Positions 7,769 through 15,662 of a stretch of DNA of 64,000 nt are shown piece by piece (the first letter of the stretch is position 1; every line of letters begins with the position of its first letter). The notes beneath the pieces are model-generated. The model made no database searches and had not been told where the DNA came from. It worked only from the letters and a program-made list of their open reading frames with translations. Both the position numbers and the translations under genes were made by a program. This stretch comes from Micromonospora sp. FIMYZ51 (GTDB lineage Bacteria; Actinomycetota; Actinomycetes; Mycobacteriales; Micromonosporaceae), in assembly GCF_038246755.1 (NCBI RefSeq), contig NZ_CP134706.1, positions 4,526,001 to 4,590,000 on the forward strand, in the 5' to 3' direction.

Positions 7769-9292
7769 GTGAACAGCGGCCTGAGACGGCGCAGGAAAGT
7801 TGCTCGAATAGCCTTGCCGACGGCGGTGTTGATGCTGCTGGGCAGCGCTGTGACGGTCCAGTCCATCGGTCCGGCCGCCGCGGCCGAGACCACGCTGCGG
7901 GCCGCAGCCGCCAAGGCCGGGCTGTTCTTCGGGGTCGCAGCCTCACCCAACCGGCTCTACTCGATCGTCGGTCAGGAGTTCAACCAACTGACGCCCGAGA
8001 ACGACATGAAGCCGGACAGGATCGCCACCTCCAGCGGTGGGCTACAGAACACCAGCGGCGCGGACACCCTGGTCAACCACGCCCAGAGCAACAACATGCT
8101 GGTCCGTGGCCACACGTTGGTGTGGCACTCGCAGGCCGGCGCGTTGCAGGGTGCCAGCCAGGCGACGCTTAACAACTTCATCGGTAACGCGATCAACCGC
8201 TGGGGCAGCCGGATCGCCTACTGGGACGTCGTCAACGAGGCGCTGGAGGACAACAACACCGGCCGGCGTCGCAACCAGTGGCCGCACACCATGAACCGGG
8301 ACGCCAACGGCGACGGTGACTTCTTCGATGCCGGCGACACCGACGTCATCCGGGACTCGTTCATCCGGGCCAAGCAGGTCGTGCAGGCCGGCGGACTGAC
8401 CACCAAGCTCTGCATCAACGACTACGACGTCGAGGGCCTGACGGTCCAGGGTGGCGCCCCGAACCGTAAGGCCAACGCGCTGTACGACATCGTCCGTAAC
8501 TACCGGCAGTACATCGACTGTGTCGGGTTCCAGGCGCACTTCAACGACAACCCGAACAGCATCATCACAAACGATTTGCAGGCAAACATCCAGCGCTTCG
8601 CCGACCTCGGTGTCGAGGTGCACATCAGCGAGTTGGACATCGACGACGACCTGAGCAACAACGACATCGGCACGGGCCAGGCGGAGAACTACCGCAAGGT
8701 CGTTCGGGCCTGCCTGAACGTCGAGAAGTGCACAGGCATCACCGTCTGGGGCATCTCCGACAGCGAGTCGTGGCGCTCCTCGGAGCGGGGCCTGCTGTTC
8801 ACCGGCGGCAACGGAAGCTACCAGAAGAAGGCCGCCTACCACGCGGTGCTCGACGAGCTGAACAAGGGTCGGAACTCCACCCCACCGCCGACCACCCCGC
8901 CGGTCGACCCGACCACGCCACCGCCGACCACCCCACCGGTGGACCCGACCACCCCGCCGCCGACCACACCGCCGGTCGACCCGACCACGCCACCGCCGAC
9001 CGCGGGATGCTCGGCGACGGTCTCGTTGAACTCCTGGACCGGCGGCTTCGTCGCCACCGTGCGGGTCACCGCCGGCTCCGCGCCGATCAGGGGATGGAGC
9101 GTCCGACTCACCCTGCCGTCGGGGGCCTCCGTGACCAACACCTGGAACGCCAACCCAAGCGGCACCAGCGGCACCGTGCAGTTCAGCAACGTCAGCTACA
9201 ACGGCTCGGTGAACGCGGGCCAGACCACCGAGTTCGGTTTCCAGGGCGTTGGGACGGCAAACGGCCTGACCCCGGTGTGCACCGCCACCTGA
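7769..9292 (+). CDS. Secreted endo-1,4-beta-xylanase: GH10 catalytic domain plus CBM2
   Basis: A 507-residue secreted enzyme. GTG 7769 is chosen because GAGGAGG lies 4 bases before it and a signal peptide follows directly: RRRRK, a hydrophobic run (IALPTAVLMLLGSAVTV), then Ala-rich AAAAE. The GH10 domain covers about residues 40-360, with the acid/base Glu157 in WDVVNEAL, the nucleophile Glu288 in VHISELDID and the late WGISDSESW block. A Pro-Thr linker (about 370-410) leads to a C-terminal CBM2 (about 411-507), beginning CSATVSLNSWTGGF with conserved Trp and bounding Cys. It hydrolyses xylan outside the cell while the CBM anchors to cellulose or xylan. Confidence 0.96.
   Translation: MNSGLRRRRKVARIALPTAVLMLLGSAVTVQSIGPAAAAETTLRAAAAKAGLFFGVAASPNRLYSIVGQEFNQLTPENDMKPDRIATSSGGLQNTSGADTLVNHAQSNNMLVRGHTLVWHSQAGALQGASQATLNNFIGNAINRWGSRIAYWDVVNEALEDNNTGRRRNQWPHTMNRDANGDGDFFDAGDTDVIRDSFIRAKQVVQAGGLTTKLCINDYDVEGLTVQGGAPNRKANALYDIVRNYRQYIDCVGFQAHFNDNPNSIITNDLQANIQRFADLGVEVHISELDIDDDLSNNDIGTGQAENYRKVVRACLNVEKCTGITVWGISDSESWRSSERGLLFTGGNGSYQKKAAYHAVLDELNKGRNSTPPPTTPPVDPTTPPPTTPPVDPTTPPPTTPPVDPTTPPPTAGCSATVSLNSWTGGFVATVRVTAGSAPIRGWSVRLTLPSGASVTNTWNANPSGTSGTVQFSNVSYNGSVNAGQTTEFGFQGVGTANGLTPVCTAT
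8879..9002 (+). repeat. 36-bp tandem repeats encoding the xylanase Pro-Thr linker
   Basis: Three full copies and a partial one of a 36-bp unit encoding PPTTPPVDPTTP, in frame within the xylanase. Such low-complexity linkers separate catalytic and binding domains and vary in copy number by slippage. Confidence 0.9.
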
Positions 9293-9298
9293 GCCCCA

Positions 9299-9335
9299 CT
9301 GTCCTGGACGGGCGGCCTGCGCCCGTCCAGGACAG
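9299..9335 (+). terminator. Terminator after the xylanase gene
   Basis: A perfect 15-bp stem (CTGTCCTGGACGGGC, 9299-9313, and its complement, 9321-9335) around a 7-base loop, starting 7 bases after the stop codon. There is no T tract, which is usual for actinobacterial hairpin terminators. Confidence 0.85.
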
Positions 9336-9569
9336 GCAAGAAATCAACTGTTTGAATTGTTTTCACGATGACTCGGGCGCGTTCCCTGAATCACGGACCA
9401 GCATGTCCTGTTTTGCAGTATCGGCGCACAGTAAAGCGTCGGTTGCTACCCTCGGCCGAGGCGGCGGGTCTGCGTCAAAGACCGTCCGCTCATGGAGAGG
9501 TCTGGCTTGGCACCGCCCGTGCCGCTGAACGATCACATCGGCACCTGCGAGACCGACAGGAGGAAGCCG

Positions 9570-10010
9570 ATGGGCACAACGTCTATTCAGGCGCTGAAGG
9601 ACGAGTACCGGAGAAGCGGCGCTCGGACGGGGATCCGGCTCAGCGATGAGGAGATGCGCAGGGCGATGTCGTTCCTTCCGCAGCAGGGACCGGTCGTGAA
9701 GACACCGGCCGAGGAACTCCGATATATCGAGGGTCTGCTGCGGCTCCCGCTCGGCACTATCACCGAGTTCTCGGTCATCCCCGCGTCAGGCCGGTCGTCA
9801 TGTGTTTGCGGTCGCACGCCGACCGCGATGGACATCGTCGCCTACGCCGTCGAGCATCGGGTGCACGACGAGCGCCTCCTCCGCGACACCGTCCTTGGCG
9901 TGCACAACATCTTCGAGTTCGCCGACGAGGGACGTGCGGCGCCCTGCCACAACTGTGGACGTGAGTTCCTTGCCGGCTCCTACTGGACGCACGCCTACAT
10001 GTATGCCTGA
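9570..10010 (+). CDS. Small protein with two Cys pairs, unknown function
   Basis: A 146-residue protein from ATG 9570, selected for its AGGAGGAAG ribosome binding site; the upstream in-frame extension lacks one. The N-terminal half is helical and charged (SIQALKDEYRRSG, LSDEEMRRAMSFLP). The second half carries Cys-x-Cys in SSCVCGRTPTAMDIV and Cys-x2-Cys in PCHNCGREFLAG, which could make a zinc site, and ends in YWTHAYMYA. I do not recognise the family. It is convergent with the 2OG oxygenase gene 76 bases away. It may belong with that gene and the Thr-Gly-repeat protein, but this is inference from proximity only. Confidence 0.7.
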   Translation: MGTTSIQALKDEYRRSGARTGIRLSDEEMRRAMSFLPQQGPVVKTPAEELRYIEGLLRLPLGTITEFSVIPASGRSSCVCGRTPTAMDIVAYAVEHRVHDERLLRDTVLGVHNIFEFADEGRAAPCHNCGREFLAGSYWTHAYMYA

Positions 10011-10086
10011 CAACCGTGGCCGTCCTGCCGAACCGCGTTCTCGACGACCGCGCCGTTGGCGAGACAGCGTCGAGTCCGTTCATCGC

Positions 10087-11418
10087 TCATCCTCTGAGTC
10101 GTGTGCGATCGAATACCGCAGAGCGCCAGGGCGGGCGCAACGGAGCCGTTTCCGGGCCGGATAGTTGACGGTGGTGTGTCTCCTCTTCGCGGTCGCCATA
10201 CAGCATGGTGACGTTGACCCGGAGGTTTTCGTAACCGGGGCGGAAGTGCACCATGTCCGAGGCGTGGAACAGGTCCGAGTTGAAGATGACCGCGCGGTTC
10301 TGCCGGTACGGAATCACCATGCGGCGCGCCTGCCGCTGTTGCAGGAAGGGCCGGATCAGGTCGGCCCGGCCGTTGTAGGTGTCAAAGTCCCACGACAGTG
10401 GCGCGTCGATGTCGTGTACCACGAGGCCGCCTGAGGTCCCGTGCAGATTGGCGTGGTCCGGCGTGATCCAGAAGTTCACGTTGACGGCCGCAAAGTCGGC
10501 GTGTGTGGTGGCGTCGGCGGGCAGTTCCGGGCCGCATTTGAAACCCCACATCTGCCGCAGCGGATAGCGGACACCGATGAGCCGGGGCAGCGCCGCGCGA
10601 AGTTCCTCGGCGATCTGCATGAGCAGCGGGCAGCTGAAGCCGTCCTGGAGGAACGCACCCAGCCGGCCGTGGGCGTAGCGGTTGCCTGACCAGATCGTCG
10701 ATTCCAGACAGAAGTGGTACAAGCCTTCCAAGGCTTCATCGGCGAGGAAGTTGTCGACGTACACGACCCCGGGCGGATTCGTCAGGTACTGCTCCTCGAC
10801 GGCGGACGGGTCCCAGCATTCGGAGAGGGCTCGCGCCACCCGTGGCACATGCCGAACATGATGAAGCCGGTTGTAGGCGTCGGCAAAACCTGGATCGCCA
10901 TGGGGGTCCAAGGGCTCCCGAGCGTCGGGCCCCCGGCGCGCCAACCGATCATGCACAGTCTGGTACGCCTCGATCAGCGTCTCGTAATCCCTGCCCAGCA
11001 ACCCGAGGCGCCGAAGATAGCGGAACTGTTCGATGTCATGCCAGAGTTTCGGGACGCTCAGCGGTATCTCAGCCCGCTCGGCGGATATGGAGGAATCACC
11101 CCACCGGGCCTGAGCGGTGAGCACGGCGAAGTCACCGGCAAGGGTCAGATCAGGGCGTTCCAGGGCCGCCTGAAGCAGATCCTGCATCCAGGACAGGCCA
11201 CTTTGGCCGCTGCGAAGCTCGGCGCACCACAGCGGCAACGCCTCGTCCCGGCGTCCTGACGCGACAAGTAGTACGGCCAGTTCCCGCCGGACATCGGTCA
11301 GTGAGGAATCGGCGAGCAAGGCCGTCTTGAGCAGATCTTCCGCTTCCTCCCGACGGCCGTCACGCAACAGTGCCCTGGCGGAAGCAAGCACGGCTGGGGA
11401 GTCGAGACGTGTGCTCAT
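10087..11418 (-). CDS. 2-oxoglutarate/Fe(II)-dependent oxygenase with N-terminal helical repeats
   Basis: A 443-residue protein. Residues ~1-110 look like TPR-type helical pairs (RALLRDGRREEAEDLL, then VRRELAVLLVASGRRDEALPL). The C-terminal half is a 2OG-Fe(II) oxygenase fold: the metal His-x-Asp in ATTHADFAAVNVNFW, the distal His in NSDLFHASDMVHFRPGYEN and the 2OG-binding Arg in NLRVNVTMLYG. ATG 11418 gives a 7-bp gap to the upstream gene; ATG 11454 (overlapping it) is possible. Ribosome binding sites are weak at both, suggesting translational coupling. Such TPR-oxygenase fusions often hydroxylate proteins or peptides. The co-transcribed Thr-Gly-repeat protein is the obvious candidate partner. 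Confidence 0.85.
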   Translation of the reverse strand: MSTRLDSPAVLASARALLRDGRREEAEDLLKTALLADSSLTDVRRELAVLLVASGRRDEALPLWCAELRSGQSGLSWMQDLLQAALERPDLTLAGDFAVLTAQARWGDSSISAERAEIPLSVPKLWHDIEQFRYLRRLGLLGRDYETLIEAYQTVHDRLARRGPDAREPLDPHGDPGFADAYNRLHHVRHVPRVARALSECWDPSAVEEQYLTNPPGVVYVDNFLADEALEGLYHFCLESTIWSGNRYAHGRLGAFLQDGFSCPLLMQIAEELRAALPRLIGVRYPLRQMWGFKCGPELPADATTHADFAAVNVNFWITPDHANLHGTSGGLVVHDIDAPLSWDFDTYNGRADLIRPFLQQRQARRMVIPYRQNRAVIFNSDLFHASDMVHFRPGYENLRVNVTMLYGDREEETHHRQLSGPETAPLRPPWRSAVFDRTRLRG

Positions 11419-11425
11419 CGTCTGG

Positions 11426-12169
11426 TCAGCAGAGGCCGAAGTCGCCGCGCTCATGTAGCTCAGCGGCGTAGCTGGCAAGAGCGTTCAGGGTAACTGCGGC
11501 ATAGAGAGGAATGAACGGGCCGGCGACGACGTTCCCGTCCGCTTTTCGCATGGACACTCTGGTGATCGGACTACGGGTCGCCACCCCCGTACCGGTGCCG
11601 GTGCCGGTCCCGGTGGTGTAGGTGGTCCATGTCACGGCGGTCAGGGTGCCGCGCGCCTCGTTCTCCTGCGGTACCGCGATGCTGTCGTGCTCTGCCTCGT
11701 CGACCGCCGCCCCCTGGTCGAGCATGTCGTCGCCACTGAGTACCTGCGCGGCGTGCAGGTTGATCAGGTAGTGCAGGAGATCGCCGCTCAGACCATGCAC
11801 CCCAGTGCCGGCCACACAGGCCGCCATCAGAGCGCTGACTACGGTCCGACCCTCGTGGTCGACCACCGCCGCGCAGAAGTCTGCGAGAAACCGCGCCGGG
11901 GATGGCACGTCGTCGATGTGATCGTGGGCGTAATCCTGGAACCACTTCAGCAGCTTCTTGTTCGCGAACACCGAATAGATCAGTCGGTTGGTGACTGCGG
12001 ATTTCTCCGCCGTGATGCGCCCACCTTTCAGGTACTCCGCCAGGATCTCGGAGGGGCCGGTGATGAACTGCTCCCGCAACAGAGCGTCGGTCTGCATCGC
12101 CCGGAAGAGCGCGTCGATCCGACGTACGACCCGGGCGCGGGCCATGGTCTGAGTTGGCGTTTCGCTCAT
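11426..12169 (-). CDS. 247-residue protein with Thr-Gly repeat and C-terminal Cys; possible peptide/protein substrate
   Basis: Start ATG 12169 is supported by GGGAAAG; the frame upstream is Arg-rich noise. The N-terminal ~60 residues are helical and contain TDALLREQFITGPSEILAEY, which has the feel of leader-like segments such as Nif11 or NHLP ('L...F..dP..iLaEy'), a resemblance by eye only. A helical middle (about 60-160) follows. Around residues 175-190 comes YTTGTGTGTGTGV, coded by GGCACC-type hexamers (about 11591-11618), then VSMRKADG and a tail ending DFGLC. I do not recognise the family. It is in an operon with, and immediately upstream of, the 2OG oxygenase, so it may be its substrate or partner. 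Confidence 0.75.
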   Translation of the reverse strand: MSETPTQTMARARVVRRIDALFRAMQTDALLREQFITGPSEILAEYLKGGRITAEKSAVTNRLIYSVFANKKLLKWFQDYAHDHIDDVPSPARFLADFCAAVVDHEGRTVVSALMAACVAGTGVHGLSGDLLHYLINLHAAQVLSGDDMLDQGAAVDEAEHDSIAVPQENEARGTLTAVTWTTYTTGTGTGTGTGVATRSPITRVSMRKADGNVVAGPFIPLYAAVTLNALASYAAELHERGDFGLC

Positions 12170-12848
12170 GCTTTCCCGCTCTCGATTGGGACGTCTACGT
12201 CGGCTCGGGATTCCAGTGTTGGGTCGACGGTAATTGAGGTTGCGCCGCAACCCTCGATCCTGCTGGTCCGCGAGTTCCTGCCGGCCGGGGTCCACCAGTA
12301 TCGCGGCTCGCTTTCGAGCGACGGCGCGAGCTTCTGCCCGTTTCGCGTGAAATGCATTCGCCTTCATCCTCATCGCGACTAGCGGCTTCTCCACGGGTCA
12401 CCCGGCGCGAGAATAGCAATCACCGCTTCGCCGACACGGCCGAAACGCGGCCCTCGACATGCCGTTGACAAAGCCCGACCGGATCGTGAGGGGAATTCGA
12501 CATGTCACGAACCATCGAGGGACCGCGAATCGATCGACCGGTGACAGGTTTCCTAGCTGCCATCCGCCGGAATGCAGCCGGGTGGCACCGGCAGCGCTAG
12601 TCCTGACGGGACCGGAGCAGATTCACCGGCGTCTCGCGCTGGGTTCGGTGCCCGCGCCGGGGCCGCCGAGAATCCGGTGGCGCCGGGGCCGCCGAGAATC
12701 CGGTGACCGGATCCGCTCGTAGTCCGCTGGCGACCACCACATCCGATAGGATCCGCTGGTCTGCTCAGCTCTCACGTCGATGTGTGCGCGGCCGGAGGCC
12801 GGCCCGCCCACAAACAGGCTGCGCGGCCGGCACGTCGGAAGGCTTCGC
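12170..12848. other. Gene-free stretch of about 680 bases upstream of the ECF sigma gene
   Basis: It must hold divergent promoters for the 247-residue gene and the sigma factor gene. The small frames across it have no ribosome binding site and atypical composition. It contains the 26-bp tandem repeat described separately. Near 12600-12760 the pattern 'ATCCGCTGG/ATCCGGTG' recurs several times. Confidence 0.5.
12654..12705. repeat. Perfect 26-bp tandem repeat upstream of ECF sigma gene
   Basis: Two adjacent identical copies, 12654-12679 and 12680-12705, starting GCGCCGGGGCCGCC and ending GAGAATCCGGTG. They lie about 145-195 bases before the sigma factor start. This could be slippage in non-coding DNA or a doubled regulator site. 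Confidence 0.85.
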
Positions 12849-13466
12849 ATGAGAGAGACGGGTTCGCCGCACCCGGTGCCCGCTGTGCGGGATGACATCG
12901 CGCACCAGCTGCGGCTCGCCGCCGCCGGCGACCAGGTCGCCTGGAACAACCTCGTGGAGCGGTTCAGCCCACTGCTCTGGTCCATCTGCCGGCACTTCGA
13001 TCTGAGTGCAGCCGACGCCGCTGACGCGTTCCAACTCACCTGGCTTCGACTACTGGAGCACCTCGACAGCATCCACGATCCCGCTCGCCTGCCCGGCTGG
13101 CTCGGCACCACCTGTCGCCGGGAGTGCCTAGGTCTGCTCCGACGCAACAAGCGGGTCCAGCCCACGGATGACCACCGGTTGCTGGACCGCTTCACCGGAG
13201 CGTCTACGTCGGCCGACCAGCCGGCGCTGATCGCGGACCGGAACGCACGGCTCTGGCGCGAGTTTGGCCGGCTCGACGTCCGCTGCCAGAAGATCCTGCG
13301 ACTGCTGCTTGTCGAGCCGGACGGCGACCGGGTCTCCTACGAGCTGGTTGCTGCGGCACTCGACATGCCGGTGGGTAGTCTCGGCCCGATCCGGGGGCGG
13401 TGCCTGGCAAGGCTACGCGGCCTACTTGACGCCGGGGGTATCAGTGACGCGCTGCGCGACTCGTAG
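12849..13466 (+). CDS. ECF-type RNA polymerase sigma factor
   Basis: A 205-residue protein from ATG 12849 (GGAAGG upstream). Region 2 reads DQVAWNNLVERFSPLLWSICRHFDLSAADAADAFQLTWLRLLEHL; the 'DA.D..Q.tWl.l.e' core is the sigma-70 region 2 signature (-10 recognition and melting). Region 4 is LDVRCQKILRLLLVEP then SYELVAAALDMPVGSLGPIRGRCLARLRGLL, the helix-turn-helix that reads the -35. There is no transmembrane anti-sigma gene next to it. Instead it heads a group with a 174-residue protein, a subtilase and a TPR-CHAT protein, so a proteolysis-linked control is likely. Confidence 0.93.
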   Translation: MRETGSPHPVPAVRDDIAHQLRLAAAGDQVAWNNLVERFSPLLWSICRHFDLSAADAADAFQLTWLRLLEHLDSIHDPARLPGWLGTTCRRECLGLLRRNKRVQPTDDHRLLDRFTGASTSADQPALIADRNARLWREFGRLDVRCQKILRLLLVEPDGDRVSYELVAAALDMPVGSLGPIRGRCLARLRGLLDAGGISDALRDS

Positions 13467-13510
13467 GAGAAGAAGCGGTTGACGGCAACCCGAGGACTGA
13501 GGGAGGAATC

Positions 13511-14035
13511 GTGGACGACGAGCACGCGGGGCCGCAGACGCCAGCTCCGGGCGCGGACGATCGGCTGCTGGTCCCTCTCGGCGAGCTGATCCGGGCGGAA
13601 GACGCGCCGCCGGCCGCGGCGGTGGAACTGGCCAAGCAGAGCTTCGGTCTGCGCCAGGTGGACACCGAGTTGGCGGCGCTGGTGGCCGACTCGGCGGTGG
13701 ACGCGGTCGGGACCGCGGTACGCGCCGGTGCGGGGGAAACCCTGCCACGGCTGCTCACCTTCGAGTTCGAGGGCCCGAGCGGGACCGGTGCGCCGCAGGC
13801 GGTCGAGGTGGAGGTAAGCGGTTCCGGCCGGTACCGTCGGCTGCTCGGTCAGCTGCATCCGCCAGGCGCGGCCAGGATCGAGGTACGGCAGCCCGAAGGC
13901 GACGCCGCCCGTCAGGTGGACGCCGACGACCAGGGGCGATTCGTCGTGGCGGCGGTCGGTGTCGGGCTGATGCGGCTGACCTGGCATCGCCCGGGACGCA
14001 ACGCGATCACCACGGCCTGGGTCAGGCTGGACTGA
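13511..14035 (+). CDS. 174-residue partner of the ECF sigma factor, unknown function
   Basis: Starts at GTG 13511, 44 bases after the sigma gene, with GAGGGAGGAATC upstream. The N-terminal half is acidic and helical (PAAAVELAKQSFGLRQVDTELAALVADS). After RLLTFEFEG the second half is beta-rich (VEVEVSGSGRYRRLLGQLHPPG, then DADDQGRFVVAAVGVGLMRLTW), resembling a small carboxypeptidase-regulatory or Ig-like sandwich. No signal peptide or span. Tight spacing with the sigma gene suggests it modulates the sigma factor (anti-sigma-like or protease target), but no known anti-sigma motif is visible. Confidence 0.8.
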   Translation: MDDEHAGPQTPAPGADDRLLVPLGELIRAEDAPPAAAVELAKQSFGLRQVDTELAALVADSAVDAVGTAVRAGAGETLPRLLTFEFEGPSGTGAPQAVEVEVSGSGRYRRLLGQLHPPGAARIEVRQPEGDAARQVDADDQGRFVVAAVGVGLMRLTWHRPGRNAITTAWVRLD

Positions 14036-14038
14036 CGG

Positions 14039-14065
14039 TGCCGGCCGGCGTCACGCCGGCCGGCA
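14039..14065. terminator. Bidirectional terminator hairpin between convergent genes
   Basis: A perfect 12-bp stem (TGCCGGCCGGCG, 14039-14050, and its complement, 14054-14065) with a 3-base loop. It sits between the 174-residue gene (+) and the subtilase gene (-), so it can end both transcripts. Confidence 0.82.
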
Positions 14066-14075
14066 GCTGTGGTTC

Positions 14076-15515
14076 TCAGACCGCAGTACCAGGAAGTATC
14101 CGCAGCACCCGCCCGTAACCGGGGATTGTGCGCCGCCCGGCCAGCAACGCGTCAAGTGCGTCGCGTGGGGTCAGGCCGGGATCATCCAGGCAGGCCCTGG
14201 CGACCATGCCGCTGATCTGCGGGGCGGAGAACGACGTGCCGCTCCAGACCGCCCAGGAGTTCGCCGGAAACGAGTAGTCGGTTACCGCCGGATCCGGCAC
14301 CGGCGGCAGCGTGCCGGACACGAACGTGGCGACCACCCCGAGGCCGACGCAGGAGCAGTCGACCCAGTCGCCGTGGTTGGAGAACGGGGCCGGTAGCAGG
14401 TCCTCGGTCAGCGCTCCGACCGCGACCACGCCGTCGAAGGCCGCCGGATACATCGGATCCTTGCTGGCGTTGTTTCCGGCGCTCGCCACGATCAGGACCT
14501 CCGGGAACCGATCCGCGATCATCCGCACCGCGCTCTTCAGGGCCAGCGGTGGCACACCGTCGATGGCGGGCGTGCCGATCGAGGCGTTGATGATCAGCCG
14601 TACGCCGTCGGCGGCTGCCTCGTCCGCGGCGCGCAGCATCGCCTCGGCGGCCTCCTGGTCGGTGCCCAGCCCGTCGCTGCGGGTGAACCGGTAGGCCGTC
14701 ACCTCGCACCGGGGCACCACCCGCTGCACGATGCCGGCGGCAAAGCTCCCGTGCCCGGCCGACCAGTCGAGCCGGCCGTCCCCCGCGCGACCATCGGTGA
14801 CCGGCAGCACGTCGAGGAATTCGGTGTTGTCCGCCCGCCGGACGATGGTGTCCAGCCAGCTGTCGGTCCGGTCCTCCGGGGTGATGCCCGTGTCGATGAC
14901 CGCCACGCGTACCGCCGGGACGCCCGGCTTGCCCCCGGCGGCGTCCGGCGGAAAGTCGCCGAGGGTGGCGGTGGCGAACGGGTAGTCGTCGCCCTTGATG
15001 ATGTGGCCGAGCGGTACGACCAGGTGCGGCGCGGCGGTGATGCCCAGTTCGGCCAGCTTCCGGACGTCACCGGCCAACTCCTGCGGACGCTTGCGGCCTT
15101 CATAGACCGCGATACGCTCTTCATAGACCGCGATACGCTGCTGCGCCGACGGCACCGCCCGCTTCAACGGCCGGTAGCCCAATGTGCGCAGCACCTGCTG
15201 CGGATCGGTTTCCGGTCCGGCCGAATCGAGCTCGACCACCAACTGACCCCGCGCGACGAGGACGTAGGTCGGTCGGCCGGCCAGGTCGGTCACCGGGTAC
15301 CGGTCGAACGGCAGGGCGAAGCGCCCCGGCGCCCGGTCCTGCCGGGCCTGCATCTGGTCGATGATCTCGCTGGTTCGCCCCTGTCCCGCGTCGGCGGTCA
15401 ACACCTCCAGTTGGCGGCGTACGTGGGCGCCATCGATCTTCAACTGCTTTCTGGACCGGTGCTCCGGGAACTCGTCCGGGGCCGGCGCCGAAGAGGACCT
15501 GGTCTTCATGTTCAC
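14076..15515 (-). CDS. Cytoplasmic S8 subtilisin-like serine protease
   Basis: A 479-residue protein from ATG 15515 (an ATG two codons later is possible). The triad is intact: Asp208 in VAVIDTGI, His255 in SAGHGSFAAGIV, Ser428 in WSGTSFSAPQISGMVA; oxyanion Asn in SAGNNASKD. There is no signal peptide, and the ~200-residue N-terminal part is charged and helical, not a normal secreted-subtilase propeptide. A 7-residue tandem duplication (RIAVYEE twice) lies near residues 127-140. It is convergent with the sigma/174-residue pair and divergent from TPR-CHAT, pointing to an internal regulatory protease cleaving one of its neighbours. Confidence 0.93.
   Translation of the reverse strand: MNMKTRSSSAPAPDEFPEHRSRKQLKIDGAHVRRQLEVLTADAGQGRTSEIIDQMQARQDRAPGRFALPFDRYPVTDLAGRPTYVLVARGQLVVELDSAGPETDPQQVLRTLGYRPLKRAVPSAQQRIAVYEERIAVYEGRKRPQELAGDVRKLAELGITAAPHLVVPLGHIIKGDDYPFATATLGDFPPDAAGGKPGVPAVRVAVIDTGITPEDRTDSWLDTIVRRADNTEFLDVLPVTDGRAGDGRLDWSAGHGSFAAGIVQRVVPRCEVTAYRFTRSDGLGTDQEAAEAMLRAADEAAADGVRLIINASIGTPAIDGVPPLALKSAVRMIADRFPEVLIVASAGNNASKDPMYPAAFDGVVAVGALTEDLLPAPFSNHGDWVDCSCVGLGVVATFVSGTLPPVPDPAVTDYSFPANSWAVWSGTSFSAPQISGMVARACLDDPGLTPRDALDALLAGRRTIPGYGRVLRILPGTAV
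15098..15139 (-). repeat. Perfect 21-bp in-frame tandem duplication in the subtilase gene
   Basis: Copies at 15098-15118 and 15119-15139, identical, starting CTTCATAGACCG and ending GATACGCT on the plus strand. They encode a repeated RIAVYEE heptad in the helical N-terminal part. Identity at the base level indicates a recent duplication. Confidence 0.9.
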
Positions 15516-15662
15516 AGTGATGCTCCGATCGAGGATCGTGGTGATGTCCGCTGCCGTGACGGCAGTCAGCGTCGACCACGCTCATCGGTACCGCCAGCAA
15601 CAACCTGACGTTCGGTGTGGATAGACTGCAAACATCGACGTACGGCAGCGAGCGGTCCCACG

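Noticed and set aside
8879..9002. Regular repeats resembling a CRISPR array
   Set aside because: They are in-frame Pro-Thr linker codons of the xylanase with no spacers; no cas genes occur in the window even though a TPR-CHAT protein is present.
12459..12722. Possible small protein (87 codons) before the sigma gene
   Set aside because: No ribosome binding site, atypical composition, and it reads through the tandem repeat.
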